DNA of 64,000 nt, taken from Patiria miniata. Lineage: Eukaryota; Echinodermata; Asteroidea; Valvatida; Asterinidae. This document shows, in pieces, positions 38,957-50,369 of the stretch. The notes under the pieces were generated by a model. The model searched no databases, was not told where the DNA came from, and saw only the letters and a list, made by a program, of their open reading frames with translations. The stretch's first letter is position 1, and every line of letters begins with the position of its first letter. The DNA lies in NCBI RefSeq assembly GCF_015706575.1, contig NW_024037067.1:4278884-4342883 (forward strand), written 5' to 3'. A program made the translations under genes and the position numbers.

Positions 38957-39352
38957 TGGGCCTGGGCGAGAAGTGGATTTTTCTACTCGACTACTCGCAG
39001 AGAAATAACTCGCAAGTACTCAAATACTCGCGCATAGTTAAACGAATTAAGCAGGAAAATTATATATATGTTAGTATGACGGGAAGTATCTACAAGCAAA
39101 TAGTGTGCAAGTCACACCGCATTGTTCAGCATTGAGTTATCCTTACTGTGCAACGTTTTGTGTCATTTACTTGAATTTGGTTTTGTGACGAATGGAATCT
39201 TAGGGAGGAAGAGGTGGATGAAGTGACTCCCTATTTGCAGGGCATGAATTAAGCCGTGAACCCTCAACCCTAAATTGCTACTCGTGAGTACCTTCTTCTA
39301 AATGCACCAGGACGAGTACTCGAGTAGATGAAAAGTTACTTGCCCAGCGGTA
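38957..39352 (+). mobile_element. hAT-type MITE, ACTCGTGAGTA family, copy A
   Basis: A 396-bp element flanked by an exact 8-bp duplication GTTGCATC (38949-38956 and 39353-39360). The left end is TGGGCCTGGGCGAG and the right end in complement is TACCGCTGGGCAAGTAAC. Many ACTCG(T)GAGTA/CTACTCG words lie near both ends. The interior (GGAATCTTAGGGAGG, TTTGCAGGGCATGAATTAAG) matches copies B and C. No transposase. Confidence 0.9.
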
Positions 39353-39360
39353 GTTGCATC

Positions 39361-41636
39361 GCTTGCTACTTATAGCCGTGCACATCATAAAACACAAAAC
39401 GGGGAGCCAGGACCAAGAAGTTTTGTGATGACGTTTGACTTTCCTTTGACTAGAGGCATTTGCACGTTGCTAATATTAGTGTGCAGGTTAGGTTATGTCA
39501 CGAATCAACTACTCGACTAATGGTCCTCGTCCGAGGTTGTTGATGATGGCTTTCTTCTTTGATCGCTTATTGGACAGACTTTCTTAAATTGGGACACTGG
39601 GCAGACACTTCCTCACACAAATAAGAAGTGTGAATTTGCTCGCACAAAGAGCATCGTCCAAGGGTACTAGGTCATGATGGTTGTATTTCTTGGAGCTTCC
39701 ATTGCATAGATTTTGATTAATCTCTTGCAGGGTGATCCAGGATGTTTTGAAAGGGGTGGAGGGGGAGGGATGAGGCATTGCACAAAAAGTCAATGCATAA
39801 AAAGATCGCAGGCCTGACTGAAGACCAAAGACTGAAGCAGTGAAACAGTACACGTTTCAAATGCAGTTACATATGTTGTGCTAAGCTTCTCACTACACTT
39901 TGGGATTCCATCACATTTTGCGAAGGAGACTAGACGTCATTAGTGCCTGTCGAAAAATGTGTAGGATACCAGACACATTTTTCCCCATGGCAAAAAAATA
40001 AACAGGTGTAAAATGCGAGTACCTGTGCATGTTTTTCCAGGTCATACTATAATAACCTATTTGAAAAAGTCTCCGCCAATGCCTGAGAAACGACGATGTG
40101 ACATTCACTTGCAGAAAATCTGGTATTCAAACAAAAAAAGTGAATTTAGCAAAAATTTCAGAGTCCTACATTCTGCAGTACAAACACTCAATTAAAACAG
40201 CAATCCCGATTCAAGCCATTTTATGGCTGAAATCCAAGAAAAATAAACCGAACGATAATAATCCTCATTACATTTTCAGATACCGTTGGGAGGTCTAATA
40301 AAAAACAAATGGAAATACACACAATGTACTGCACACACACCGGAGCAATACTTACTGCTTGGAAATCTTAACTACATGAATAAAAGAACCGCCAAAACCC
40401 ATAAAAATTCTTGGATCTTTTATAAGGTCAGTTGAGGGCATTGCTCCGGCATTATTCCCCGAGTTACAATGGTGAACCTCTGTGCAAAATGGCCAGCCAA
40501 ATTTGCATTTTAGATTGGGGCCGAACGAAAGCAGTCACAAACAAAGTAATAAACATCTTACTTAGTAAAAATTGAGACAAGTTTTATCCACAAAGGGCTG
40601 AGGTGGCAAAATTTGGCAATAAAAGTAATTTCCAACCACATGTAACTGTGAAATTTTACACTAATGTCAGATTTTTAAATTCCATACGATTTTTAAATTC
40701 TATACGATGCTGTTCTAAGGCAGAACCCTTTGATGACCACCCGTTTATGTTCAGACAACTTCCCAAAATGAGACAAATTCTAGGACTTTTTCGAGTAGAA
40801 ATACATGTATCATAAAAACATAACATAAGGAAATGTTTGTCTTTTTGTTGAGAGTTCTACACTAGAATTGTATGATCAGATGTTGAAAACACTTTGACTA
40901 TTTAGCTTTTTATCAGATTCATGTGCTGTCAAATGAGAACAAAAGGTTGAGAATGTTGATCATCTGGATTCGCTACACATTTCAAGCAACTTTGGGCTTG
41001 TATGGTATCTCAGCTGCTGTTAAATTCATAATTTTTTTTTTTTTAATGAATATTGCTTAAGACCACTTTGACTCAAACTTATCCCTTTAAAACTGCCTCC
41101 GCACGTGTGCAGAATGTGCGCAAAATGTCAAGTTTTATTAGTGAAGAAAACCATACATTCCGTCTGGCTAGCCAGATGGCACAAGTCTGCTGCAAGCCAT
41201 TTCACGTCAAGGCATAGGGGGATTTTATGTTTGATTTATTAAAAAACAAGCGAGCGACGGGCGATCTGGTGGGAAACGGTACTCCTAATTCGTAAATTAT
41301 TGCTGAATAAACAGAGAAGGATTGAAATATGCACCCTGTTTACATCGGATAGAGGTGCAATGTGACAAGCAAGTAACATCAATTTTTTTTAAATAAGGGT
41401 TTAAATTTTCCTGGGCGGGTTTTATCAAACAAACATGAAAATGATGTGTAGCTCAGAATGTGACGCTGGGATGCTTCATCTTAAACTATGTGTATACATG
41501 TATGTTATACGGCCTACATTGTGAATGTTCCACGACCAGGTGTAAATTAAAATTCGACCTTTTTACTCTCTGGTGAATAAGGGAAAAAGAGTGGAGCCGG
41601 TGGAACTGGTGTAGGCATCTTTTAAACTTGCCTAGC
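39361..41636. other. No gene recognised
   Basis: Unique AT-rich DNA with a short GATTTTTAAATTC tandem at about 40668-40705. The minus-strand frame at 39584-39853 has no known family. Confidence 0.45.
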
Positions 41637-41800
41637 TGGTGTAAACATAGTTAACATGGTATAAACTTGCACTGATCTGGTGTAAATTATGACAAATTGG
41701 TTTGTAATAGTTTGAATTTTACTTCAATTGGTGTAAACAAAGTGTAAACATGGTGAAACCGTGCTTGGATTAGTGTAAACAGGTGTTAACATGCTGAAGC
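41637..41800 (+). promoter_or_regulatory. Cluster of GTAAACA (forkhead-like) motifs
   Basis: Exact GTAAACA words at 41641, 41733, 41744 and 41775, with near matches (ATAAAC near 41661, GTAAATT near 41682, GTTAACA near 41785). All lie on the same strand, most preceded by (T)GGT or AGT. GTAAACA is the core forkhead (FOX) binding word. The shared (C/T)TGGTGTAAAC context suggests a decayed minisatellite as an alternative. No promoter was recognised beside it. Confidence 0.4.
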
Positions 41801-44614
41801 TGGTGTTGGTAAGCCAAGTTGTAAATCCGAGTATTTGATTTGAAATCTGTTTATACATATACCGGTATGCAGCCTCTCAACAATTGAAAGGACAAAACAT
41901 TTCCACAGTGTATTTTAACTCATACATTGTATAAGTAGATGCTGTTGGTTTTTGCATGTTCAGTTATAAATTGTTTCCAGGCCTGCGCGCATGATCCAGT
42001 GGGATACGCATCAACTCCTTCACTTTGTTGTGAACAGGCAACACCGCAGCCTCTATACAGACAAGAGTCTAGACAGTTTTAGTTAAAAGCAGATCTTACG
42101 AGCCTTAATGACTTGACTTCAAGGCAGACAAAATGAATGAAAACAGGTGCATTTGACCATTATATCCAATAATGATGTACAAATGTTGACTTAATAACAC
42201 GAGCAATTTCCAACCATAACGATCTTCTCATGTAGTTTCGCCAGACTCAATTGCCACACTTGTACTGGTACCATCTAATTTTCCAAAGCAAGGATTGCTT
42301 TCTCCATAAAAAAGTACTCTTAGATAAAAAAATTAATAAAAACAAGACGGTAGCTTGACAGCCATTTCAGCTTATGTACATCTGCAGGCTGGATGTTCAC
42401 TGTCCATGTAGCCTATTCCAAATTAATACATGCATGTTTGGAAGTCATGTTGGAAATTGTTGCCCCAAGATTACATTAAAAAAAATCACCTCCACGCATT
42501 CACCAACATACAAACTAAAGACAAAAGCATCACGAATGAACCCTCATATGCAAATAAACATATTCTGTGCAAAGTTGTCCTTGCAGTGAAAATCAATCAA
42601 GTGACTGTTTTCAACAGTAAAGAGCTCCCAGCCTCCACAAAGCAGGATTGACTGGCTGTGACTGTTTATGTAACTTGATACAGCTATGCTTTGATTGTAG
42701 GTGATTGATAAGCAAGGTGTGCCTACTTCTTGCCCGCTTTTGTCTGTTGACTGAATTTGACTAGTCACAGTGCTTGCTTAAAATATGATCTGACTGTTGG
42801 TGACTAGCCTGTGTAAAAGGCAAGGCAGGGGAAGTCTGTAACTGTTCAGTTAGTAGGAGGGTATACATGAATATAATACAAATGGACAGTGACTGCACAG
42901 CCATTGAAGACGACATCTGACTTGCTGCATTTGAAGCCTGACTTGCTGCATTTGAAGGCATAGCTCTAAATATCAGTATCTAACCTTGAATTTCAGAAAA
43001 TGTATTTAACATTTTTGACTTGCTGGACAAAGAATAATGGTATAAATAAAAATCTGATTATCAATTGGAGCAAGTTGGGATGATACACATGTTTTGTATA
43101 ACCTTGCGCATGGAGGGCTACTTTTTAATTGGACGTACAGTAATGACATTTATTCAAAGAAACTTTTGAGTGCATCTAGAAGGGAGAGCTAATTGCTAAT
43201 CATAGTAAAGGAATCTGCTACAGTCTTTATTAAATTATTGTACCTTCCAATTTGTTCATTCTCAAGTGGATTTGGTTCACTTTCCAAGAGGCGGCCTTTG
43301 AGATATCTCCCACGAACAATCCTGTTATGGTTTATTATGACAGAAGCAGTGCAATTTGAGGCATATGAATTATGACTACAATAAAAAAAAATACCATAAA
43401 TAAAGTTGCATTCGGCGCACAACCAGAAGGTACCACAAACCCCTTTTTGTTATTTTTGTTAAGAAATACAGAAGTATCAATGTCCAATAAATGCTCTCAT
43501 CAAGTTGAATGTATAAACGTCTGCCGAACCCGAACGTTCGTTCCTTAAAATCACACGTACGACACAAATTTTGACAAGGAAATTGTGAAGTTTGTTCATA
43601 CAGTAAATGTCACAACGGCGAGGTCTCGGAGGTAAATTTCACGGTCGGGACCATTTTTATGGAGCTTCATAAAAATTCCAGTCATGCCCCAAAAATCACA
43701 CATGTAGAACTGCATGTGTTTGCATGTGTTCAAAAAGGCAGATGGGGTGCAACAAGATTTATAGTGTTCATTTTAAGTTTTTTAATAAAAACATGTAGTC
43801 ATGTACTACTGTGTAATGTATGAGCCAAACTGTATGAGCCAAACAATCAATGATGGAAAAAACCGAGAAACACTGATGGAATCAGTTACATGTACATGTA
43901 CAGTCACTCTTGTTTTACTATACTCTTGAGGACAATGCTTTGTGTTTTCCTTTGTCCCTGTGATATAACACTCTCCCATAGACTAAGCTCACAAACCTAC
44001 CACAGAGGACCGTTTCTAACAAAAGACCCAACTCCCGAGGACTGAAAGGATCTGTTGTTCTCCCTTTATGACGTCGGTACTCGGGGGTTATATGTAGAAC
44101 ACGTACATGTAGTTCTTCTTTGAGATTAAATGGTCTTAAAGCAGGTTTAGGATATACATAATTTGTATAAATTTTTTAAAACGTGGAGAAATGAGGCAGA
44201 GGAGGAACTAGAACCAAGGTTACATGTAAGTCTCGATGGAACACGACGCAAAATTCTCCTGATTGGTTAAGAAATCCTTGTACACCAAAAGCAATCTCCC
44301 AGCAGCGACCTGTGATAACAATTTCTCAAAGTGGAATTCCGTGGAGGTTACATACTGCATCTGTCATTTAGGAGTGAAAATGATTACTAATCTGGACCAG
44401 CTGGAAATTCTGTCATCAGATTGGACTATCGGATGAAGAATGCTGTGTTAATTAGCAGCTGAAGGGCACCGGAAATGAGAAAAAAAAAAAAAAAGTTGCA
44501 GCCAAACATGAGCGTGATCGAGAATTAGCCATTTCTATATGGTCTGACAAATTTTTGTGACAACTGTAGCAGATACTGTGAATACGGGTATCTGAACACT
44601 GCCTAAATTTTCTT
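41801..44614. other. No gene recognised
   Basis: Apart from the 21-bp duplication at 42918, no repeat or gene is supported. Confidence 0.45.
42918..42959 (+). repeat. 21-bp tandem duplication
   Basis: The unit beginning TGACTTGCTGCATTTGAAG occurs twice head to tail with one terminal difference. Non-coding. Confidence 0.85.
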
Positions 44615-44729
44615 GAGCTGCATCCAAATTACTTGGCTACGGCTAGCAATTACACACACGCCTATGGAAGCCGCTGTAGCCACTTCCCATAGACGTGTGT
44701 ATTACTGCCAGCCATTTTGTTACACTCAA
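44615..44729. repeat. Hairpin repeat, TTGGCTACGGC family, copy 1
   Basis: An imperfect inverted repeat with CTTGGCTACGGCTAGCAATT and TACACACACG on the left, pairing with CGTGTGTATTACTGCCAGCC on the right around AGCCGCTGTAGCCACTTCC. Related to 56377-56495. Confidence 0.6.
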
Positions 44730-45254
44730 GGTAAACTTAGGAACTTTGGCACTCTGACCCATGAAACTCTGTGCATACCTTGCATGTGCTGTATACAAGC
44801 TAATGCGCTCTTGTACTGGGTATTACACACATCCAGAGTACAGACACACGTGAGAAAAACAGATTCTATGATGTCCTCGAAGGTATATCTTTTGTTGAGA
44901 ACAGTCCTCGAACGTAAATTTGTGTGTGCGTAGTCTCTGGGGGAGTGTTATATTTTAGGAACAAATGGAAAGACAATGCCTTGTCCTCAGACGTAATGGT
45001 AAAGTACGGCTGTGCGCAAGCTTAAGTATGTTCAAAATTTCGTGGGTTGCAGTGCCGAAGTTCCCAAGACTAGACTTGATTCATCTTGTTGGTATCACCC
45101 TTTACCACCACGGTAACTTGACTGCGCATGCCAGGGTTTGGACCTGCTGCATTAGGAGAACACAATCCACATCCAGTCTTGGAACAAGAACACTGTTGAA
45201 GGAGCGAGATTTATTTTTAGGGGGACGTGGGAAGAATAGCCGACACTTTCTTAC
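44730..45254. other. FDXR intron sequence downstream of the exon
   Basis: On the minus strand this is the start of the intron after the FDXR exon (donor GTAAG at 45250-45254). I searched by eye for a downstream exon with the DWxK or GKPREK motifs and did not find one. Confidence 0.6.
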
Positions 45255-45428
45255 CTCGTTCTTTCAAGACTTGTTCTACCTCCTCCCATCCTCTCTTGTC
45301 TCCTGTGACATCCAAGGAGCCGTCAGACAGGTCACTGAGGATCGTCTTGGCAGTCTCCCGGCCATCATTCAAGGAGGACAAAATGACACCTGTTGGGCCT
45401 CGCTTGACCCAGCCGCTGCAGTACAAAC
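45255..45428 (-). CDS. FDXR: FDXR internal exon (mitochondrial NADPH:adrenodoxin oxidoreductase)
   Basis: The exon encodes 57 whole codons plus a split codon at each end. It begins (G)LYCSGWVKRGPTGVI and ends near WEEVEQVLKER(G). The YCSGWVKRGPTGVI block is a hallmark of the C-terminal FAD/NADP-binding part of adrenodoxin reductases, and spacing through the following helix matches the vertebrate protein from memory. Splice evidence: on the minus strand the exon is preceded by CTGTTCCATCAG (AG at 45429-45430) and followed by GTAAG (45250-45254). Both introns are phase 1, so the exon is symmetric at 174 bp. In the family, the enzyme passes electrons from NADPH through FAD to ferredoxin in the mitochondrial matrix, serving mitochondrial P450s and Fe-S cluster assembly. 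No stop or frameshift is present. Neighbouring exons should lie at higher coordinates (N-terminal) and below 45250 (C-terminal tail with the DWxK and GKPREK region), but I could not identify any by eye. A SINE lies about 150 bp upstream in the same sense. A processed copy is unlikely because both splice sites are present. Confidence 0.9.
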
Positions 45429-45581
45429 CTGATGGAACAGGACGGATGCACAGACAATTGTAAATGTTATCACTCCGCAATAATACTACACATCTTTTGA
45501 AGAACACTTTGCGTTGAATCTGATTCTTCAAGAATCACTGAAATGCACAAGTCAATGAAAAGTCACTATTGCCAAGGAGTT

Positions 45582-45868
45582 ACAAAGTAAAGTCTGTCAC
45601 AAGCCAATGTGGCCCATCAAACCGGCGTTTATCTCTGGTTTTAGCATGAAACGACTGGGAATTTTTATATTCCCCCTGGATGGGATGTTAGTCTATCACA
45701 GGTTACTCCCCAGCTAATGCCAGTACCCATTTGTACTCCTGGGCGAAGGGGCAAGTGGGGGTGAAGTGGCTTGCTCAGGGACACAACCTACGGCCGGCAG
45801 CTGGATTTGAACCCCTGACCCTCTGATCATGAGTCATAAACCCTAACCACCAGGCCACCCTCCCCGCA
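45582..45868 (-). mobile_element. tRNA-derived SINE, family A, copy 3 (in FDXR intron)
   Basis: Minus-strand head GGGTGGCCTGGTGGTTAGGG (box A, complement about 45847-45858) and GGGTTCAAATCC (box B, complement at 45803-45813). The CATGATCAGAGGGTCAG linker lies between them. The tail contains GTGACAGACTTTACTTTGT. It lies about 150 bp upstream of the FDXR exon, in the gene's sense. Confidence 0.85.
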
Positions 45869-45904
45869 ATATGAGCAGAGTACTTAATCCACAGTTGGAA
45901 ATGC

Positions 45905-46030
45905 AGTCCGAGTCCTCACAAGTAACCACAAGTCATCACACATCATCACAAGACAATTACAAGTCATGCAGTCTCCAGTAACAAGCTAATGACAAGGCAT
46001 TCCTTTGCCATTGGTTATATCCCTGTCGCT
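45905..46030 (+). repeat. ACAAGTC-rich dispersed repeat, copy 2
   Basis: Reads GTCCTCACAAGTAACCACAA, AACAAGCTAATGACAAGGC and TTCCTTTGCCATTGG..ATCCCTGTCG, colinear with copy 1. It sits just beyond a SINE head, as copy 1 does, although that SINE is from a different family. Confidence 0.6.
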
Positions 46031-47682
46031 TGGTTGATTGAGTCTACATACAGTGGGGCTCCAGATACTAATATACTTTTGAGTACACACCCACTTTATA
46101 GACTATGATGTACTGTGTGCAGAACCTGAAGGTGAGAATCATTGTCAATAGCATCCCAGATACAGAGCTGAAACATTTAATGATGGCATTTTGACAGAGC
46201 ACACATCGATACTTGCTGGTAGCTCCGAGCGTGTTTTTGTTATTTCAATTCAGTAACGACGAATGGAAATAAGGTGTACTCATGCCTATCCAAGCAATGC
46301 AAAACCACTGCCCTCTAACTCCGCCTTAACACTCAAGATCTATTTGCTGCAGAGAGCACACCACAACCGAATGTGCATGGAGGATTAACATTCACCGAGC
46401 ATCGTTCGCCAATGTTCCTTGAAGAGGAATACGCAGGATGGTAAATGGCATTCAAGTGTCTCTAACACCTTAAAATGGTCAAATTCCCTGCGGATAACAC
46501 TGCAGTGCCATTACGTTGACAGCAATATTGAAGTACGTAATGTACATGCACTTGAACACAAGTTGAGGTATTTTTTTTCATGCTTCATAACATGTCCTGT
46601 ACGATTCTGCTAGCCTCATAAGATATGCACCTGCTACTTTCACCAAGTGCACTTGAGTTATTTGCATAAGAGACCATATGTGATTTAGCATTTTTGGAAT
46701 CCTCTAATATGTGGGTTCAAAACGATTAGGCGTACTACACTGGCCACATGCATTTTGAAAGTTGCTTACTGATTTCTTCAATGCTCACAATGAAACAGTG
46801 GCATTGAACTTTGGTCAACACCGGAATATGTATGCAAATCATTTCGCAAGTAAATTTCTGTGTTTCACACGTGGTAGATGTATGCCATGTTCCCTCTATG
46901 TATCACTGCATGTATTCATGGGCACGAAACACTTGGCAAGCTGTAATCGGAAATGAAAATCAAATTTAAATTTGTCACGTACAAATTAACCTGGATAGAT
47001 ACAAACAAGTCTGATGCCTGATTTACTGTAGATTTCCCAAATCGCCAAGACAAATTATATTCAGAAGGAGAAAACTCAAATCCAAATTGGAAATAATTGG
47101 GTTATTTTTTTGTATTTGGACACAAGTTGGAAACAGTGTCAGGAACTCAGTGGAGTCATCTGTGATTCACGGGCACGAAACACTGGGCCCGAGTTAATCA
47201 ACTGCAGGACGAATTAGTTCACTGCTTAACGGTGCAGCCGTCCGATTACACACTCGTACGCTTTCAAGTAGCGCGGTGTAAACAGGCCGGTCATTTTTGT
47301 CGGAGGCAACCGGGGACAGGCTTTGGAGAGACGGATTTGTCCCAGGAAAATTGCTGTTTTGATTACAGGATCCGCGGGGAGATCCAGGTATCAATGCGTC
47401 GGGAAAATCAGAATTATAGGCTCTCAGAGAGGGGCACAAATTGGAAGGGGAGCAGAAATTGAGGTGGACAAAACATTCGGTTAATTGTATCCGAGTCAAA
47501 TTTAGCAGGGGATCCTGTTTCTTGGGATACATAACCACCAAACGGAAATGAAAATATCTGTAAAAGGTGAAGCAGAATTGTCTGGTCTGGGTTATTAAAT
47601 TACATCTAGAGCTAGACAATACCCATATCAAGGAATTTGAAGTTATCTAAGCGGGTGGCAAACTGATCCAAACGTAATGAGT
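46031..47682. other. Probable FDXR intron; no exon recognised
   Basis: Lies upstream of the FDXR exon in gene sense. I looked for exons encoding GYKS, IPNxxGR or VGRRGP in complement and found none. The 145-residue minus frame at 47194-47631 does not resemble FDXR. Confidence 0.45.
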
Positions 47683-47686
47683 TTAA

Positions 47687-47976
47687 AGGTAGAGTATATA
47701 ATTTGCAGCTATCCAAAAAGTAACTGAAAAAATAAGTGTTGAAAAGCATATTTTGTTTAAACATGGTAATTGCACTAAACTACCTGTGAAATTATTCTTT
47801 CTGGCATGCTGTCATTTTGAGGAAAACAATAAAAGAAGGTAATTTTTTTTTTTGTAAAAGAAGGAAATTTCTGATAGTACATGTAGTTCATTGAACTGCA
47901 CTTGTCGCAATTGATCCTCATGTATTTTTCTTTTAATATTATCAAATAATACCCTGTTTGCAAAGTATTCAGAACG
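47687..47976 (-). mobile_element. Probable TTAA element, copy 4 (internally shortened, inverted)
   Basis: Starts after TTAA (47683-47686) with AGGTAGAGTATATAATTTGC, resembling the complement of copy 3's right end. In complement it holds CTCAAAATGACAGCATGCCAG and AATAATTTCACAGG, which match copy 3 closely. The other end is not well matched; a TTAA at 47977-47980 gives a 290-bp element. The palindrome is not present. Confidence 0.5.
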
Positions 47977-47980
47977 TTAA

Positions 47981-48454
47981 TAAATTATTGTATTTAACTA
48001 ACAATGCTCAGAATTGACATTAATCTTCCCACTTGAGGCATAATAGCTTGGAAATGTGCAAACCTGTACATGTATATGAATGTAATGTGAAGTATTTGTA
48101 TGCTAGAAATTATCAATGGTGCATATTTTGACTAATTCCATAAATAATTCATATGTGACCTTTTGGAAACCTCCACCTAGTGGAGGCATTTTCTGCAACA
48201 AGCTAAGATATATTAGTGACTTTATCAGATTTACATGTTTATTCCAATATGTATTAACGACGTTATGGACTTTAATTGAATCAAAAAGTAAATTCACTTA
48301 TTTTGATGAGACCTTCTGGTCGGGTGTGCCGACGTCTGAAGTGGCCGGACACCTCATGAATTTTTCATTGTCAATAATTTTCCAGAGCAGTGTGCCATTT
48401 TTTGGGGGAGTTCACCAAACCTTCTTCTCTGGCTCTAGAATTATTTATGAGCCT
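47981..48454. other. No gene recognised
   Basis: A CCTCCACCTAGTGGAGG hairpin lies at about 48170. Otherwise AT-rich. Confidence 0.45.
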
Positions 48455-48458
48455 TTAA

Positions 48459-48969
48459 AGATATAGTCCATCATTTGTAATTTGTGCATTTTGTTCGTTT
48501 GAAGCAACAAAAGTGTTCAAAATCTAATGAGGGATACTGAACCACTAATCTGATGAAGTTTCAGCTAAGCTTCAGCTGTATTTTCCGAGAAAAACAGCAT
48601 TTTAGGATCTCAATTTCAAATCAAAAGTTACTGAATCATGTTTTGAATTGTTTTGAATTGCAGCTATACGCGATGTCGCGCACTGATCCGATGAATTATA
48701 GCAACCACGCGCATGTGTGCGTCGTGCCAATGCTTGCGCGCGCTTCGCCGAAAAACAAAACGAATTACTAATTTAATTTTTCCTACGGTGTGTCTTAAGA
48801 CACACCGTTGGAAAGGCCTTCTTTCGTTGATTACTTCAAAATGACAGCTTCCCAGAAATAATAATTTCACAGGGAGTTTAGTTCCCTTACTATCTTTCAA
48901 CCAACTATTTTTTTCAACAATAATTACGCCAGTTACGTTTCGGATGGCTGCAAATGATGGACTATAGCT
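48459..48969 (+). mobile_element. TTAA-flanked non-autonomous element, copy 3 (diverged)
   Basis: A 511-bp element between TTAA at 48455-48458 and 48970-48973. The left end is AGATATAGTCCATCATTTG and the right end in complement is AGCTATAGTCCATCATTTG, 18 of 19 identical. It is related to copies 1 and 2 in length, in the CATCATTTG part of the ends, in TTCAAAATGACAG near 48837, and in a perfect palindrome at 48785-48808. The open frame across 48664-48900 is a chance frame. Confidence 0.85.
48785..48808. repeat. Perfect 24-bp palindrome
   Basis: Each 12-nt arm is ACGGTGTGTCTT, centred on CTTAAG. It sits about 173 bp from the right end of its TTAA element, the position occupied by the 34-bp palindrome in copy 1. 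Flanks TTCCT and TTGGAA also echo copy 1. Confidence 0.95.
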
Positions 48970-49034
48970 TTAAGTCCAAACCAATTGGACATGTGCCAAA
49001 CTGTGGTGTCGTGGGCTCCGTACGCGAGCAGGAA

Positions 49035-49229
49035 AAGACTTGTTTACCACTTTTGAAAGCCCCTTGGACGGGATACAACTTGTGCACATATTGGTTCACG
49101 CGCATATAGCGCTTACTTTGAATGTGCCATAGCGTCTTCGCGTGAGCGTCAGACGTCATCAGAAATGCATTCAAATGTCTCTCCCAGTGGTCTCCCCCAA
49201 CTCTCCCTTTCTTACCGTTGAGGGGGTAC
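49035..49229 (+). repeat. Unclassified diverged repeat, copy 1
   Basis: Shares with 50370-50773, in the same order: TTTGAAAGCCCCTTGG, TTGTGCACA, a GCGTGAGCGTCAG block, GCATTCAAATGTCTCTCCCA and GTTGAGGGGGTAC. No ends or coding sequence recognised. Confidence 0.55.
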
Positions 49230-49859
49230 TTGGGCACGGAGCCTATAGTACAGGATTTAATTTTCTTGATACAGAATATGGACCTTTTTCATTGATACAG
49301 AGTCCTGAAGTTATAGGACTAATATCTCCTGAAGCCAAAGTGCTGAGATGAAGTCAATATTTGGTAAAAAAAAAACCTTTGTGTACACAGACTTTAAATT
49401 ATATTTCCAACAAACTTAACTTTAGCCCCAAACAGATATATTGGCTCCAAATGGCTCCCTCTTAAGACAACAAGCCTATATAAACAGATACTTAATTAAA
49501 AGTACATTTAATTGAGGCACTAATTAATTCCAATAATCAGTCTTGTTTGCACAAGGCTTCGGTGCAAACAAGTGCTCCAGTCAAGTACTTTTTTGAGGTC
49601 CAACAAAGTCCACTGATAAATTGAACGTGGTATAGTTGGAAATAAGTTTGCGGTCAGATAGAGTACTCAGACTTTGTATTAGGAGTACATGTACGGTGTA
49701 AGTATCTTATCAAGGAGAAGTTAAAAATGTCGACATATTTGCACTGTACAAGTATATTTGCACATTTCTTGTTAAACAGCGTCAAGTAGTTTGATCAAAA
49801 CACTCAGTGTCAGCCAACACAGCCTTGGTGCTTATTACAATATAAGGTTATCTTACCAC

Positions 49860-50313
49860 TAGGCCAGTAGTCAATTTTTCTATTCAAGTACCGTACTCAC
49901 AAAAAAATTACTCGTGAGTAGCAAGAACTCCCCACGTAGTTAACCATATTCCCATAAAAGCAGAAAAATGTCATACACTAGTATGACATGTTAAGCAAAT
50001 AGCGTTCAAGTCACACCACACTCTTCAGCACTGAGATATCCTTACTGTGCAACATTTTGGATAATTTACTTGAATTTTCTTCTTTCTTTTTTTTGGATGA
50101 ATGGAATCCTAGGGAGAGAGAGGTGGAGGGAATGTTTCCCTGTTTGCAGGGGACGTATTAAGCCGTGAACCCTAAACCCTAACTTGCTACTCGCGAGTAC
50201 CCGCTTCTACTCACGCCAGGATGAGTACTCAAGAAGGCGAAAAAACGCGAGTAGAACAACAAGTAGCATTTACTCGTGAGTACTCGAGTAATCGAGTTAC
50301 TCATCCAGTGGTA
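49860..50313 (+). mobile_element. hAT-type MITE, ACTCGTGAGTA family, copy B
   Basis: A 454-bp element flanked by CTTACCAC (49852-49859) and ATTAACAC (50314-50321), 6 of 8 matching. It starts TAGGCCAGTAG and ends ATCCAGTGGTA. The interior is colinear with copy A, and ACTCGTGAGTA palindromes occur at both ends. Confidence 0.8.
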
Positions 50314-50369
50314 ATTAACACTTTGTATGCTATTATGAATGCCGTGTGTGAACGGTAGATGACACTTCT

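Noticed and set aside
44965-45463. Plus-strand frames over the FDXR exon (up to 155 codons)
   Set aside because: They are antisense shadows of the minus-strand FDXR exon.
47194-47631. 145-codon minus-strand frame upstream of the FDXR exon
   Set aside because: Contains no FDXR motif (GxGPAG, VGRRGP, GYKS) and no other recognisable domain.
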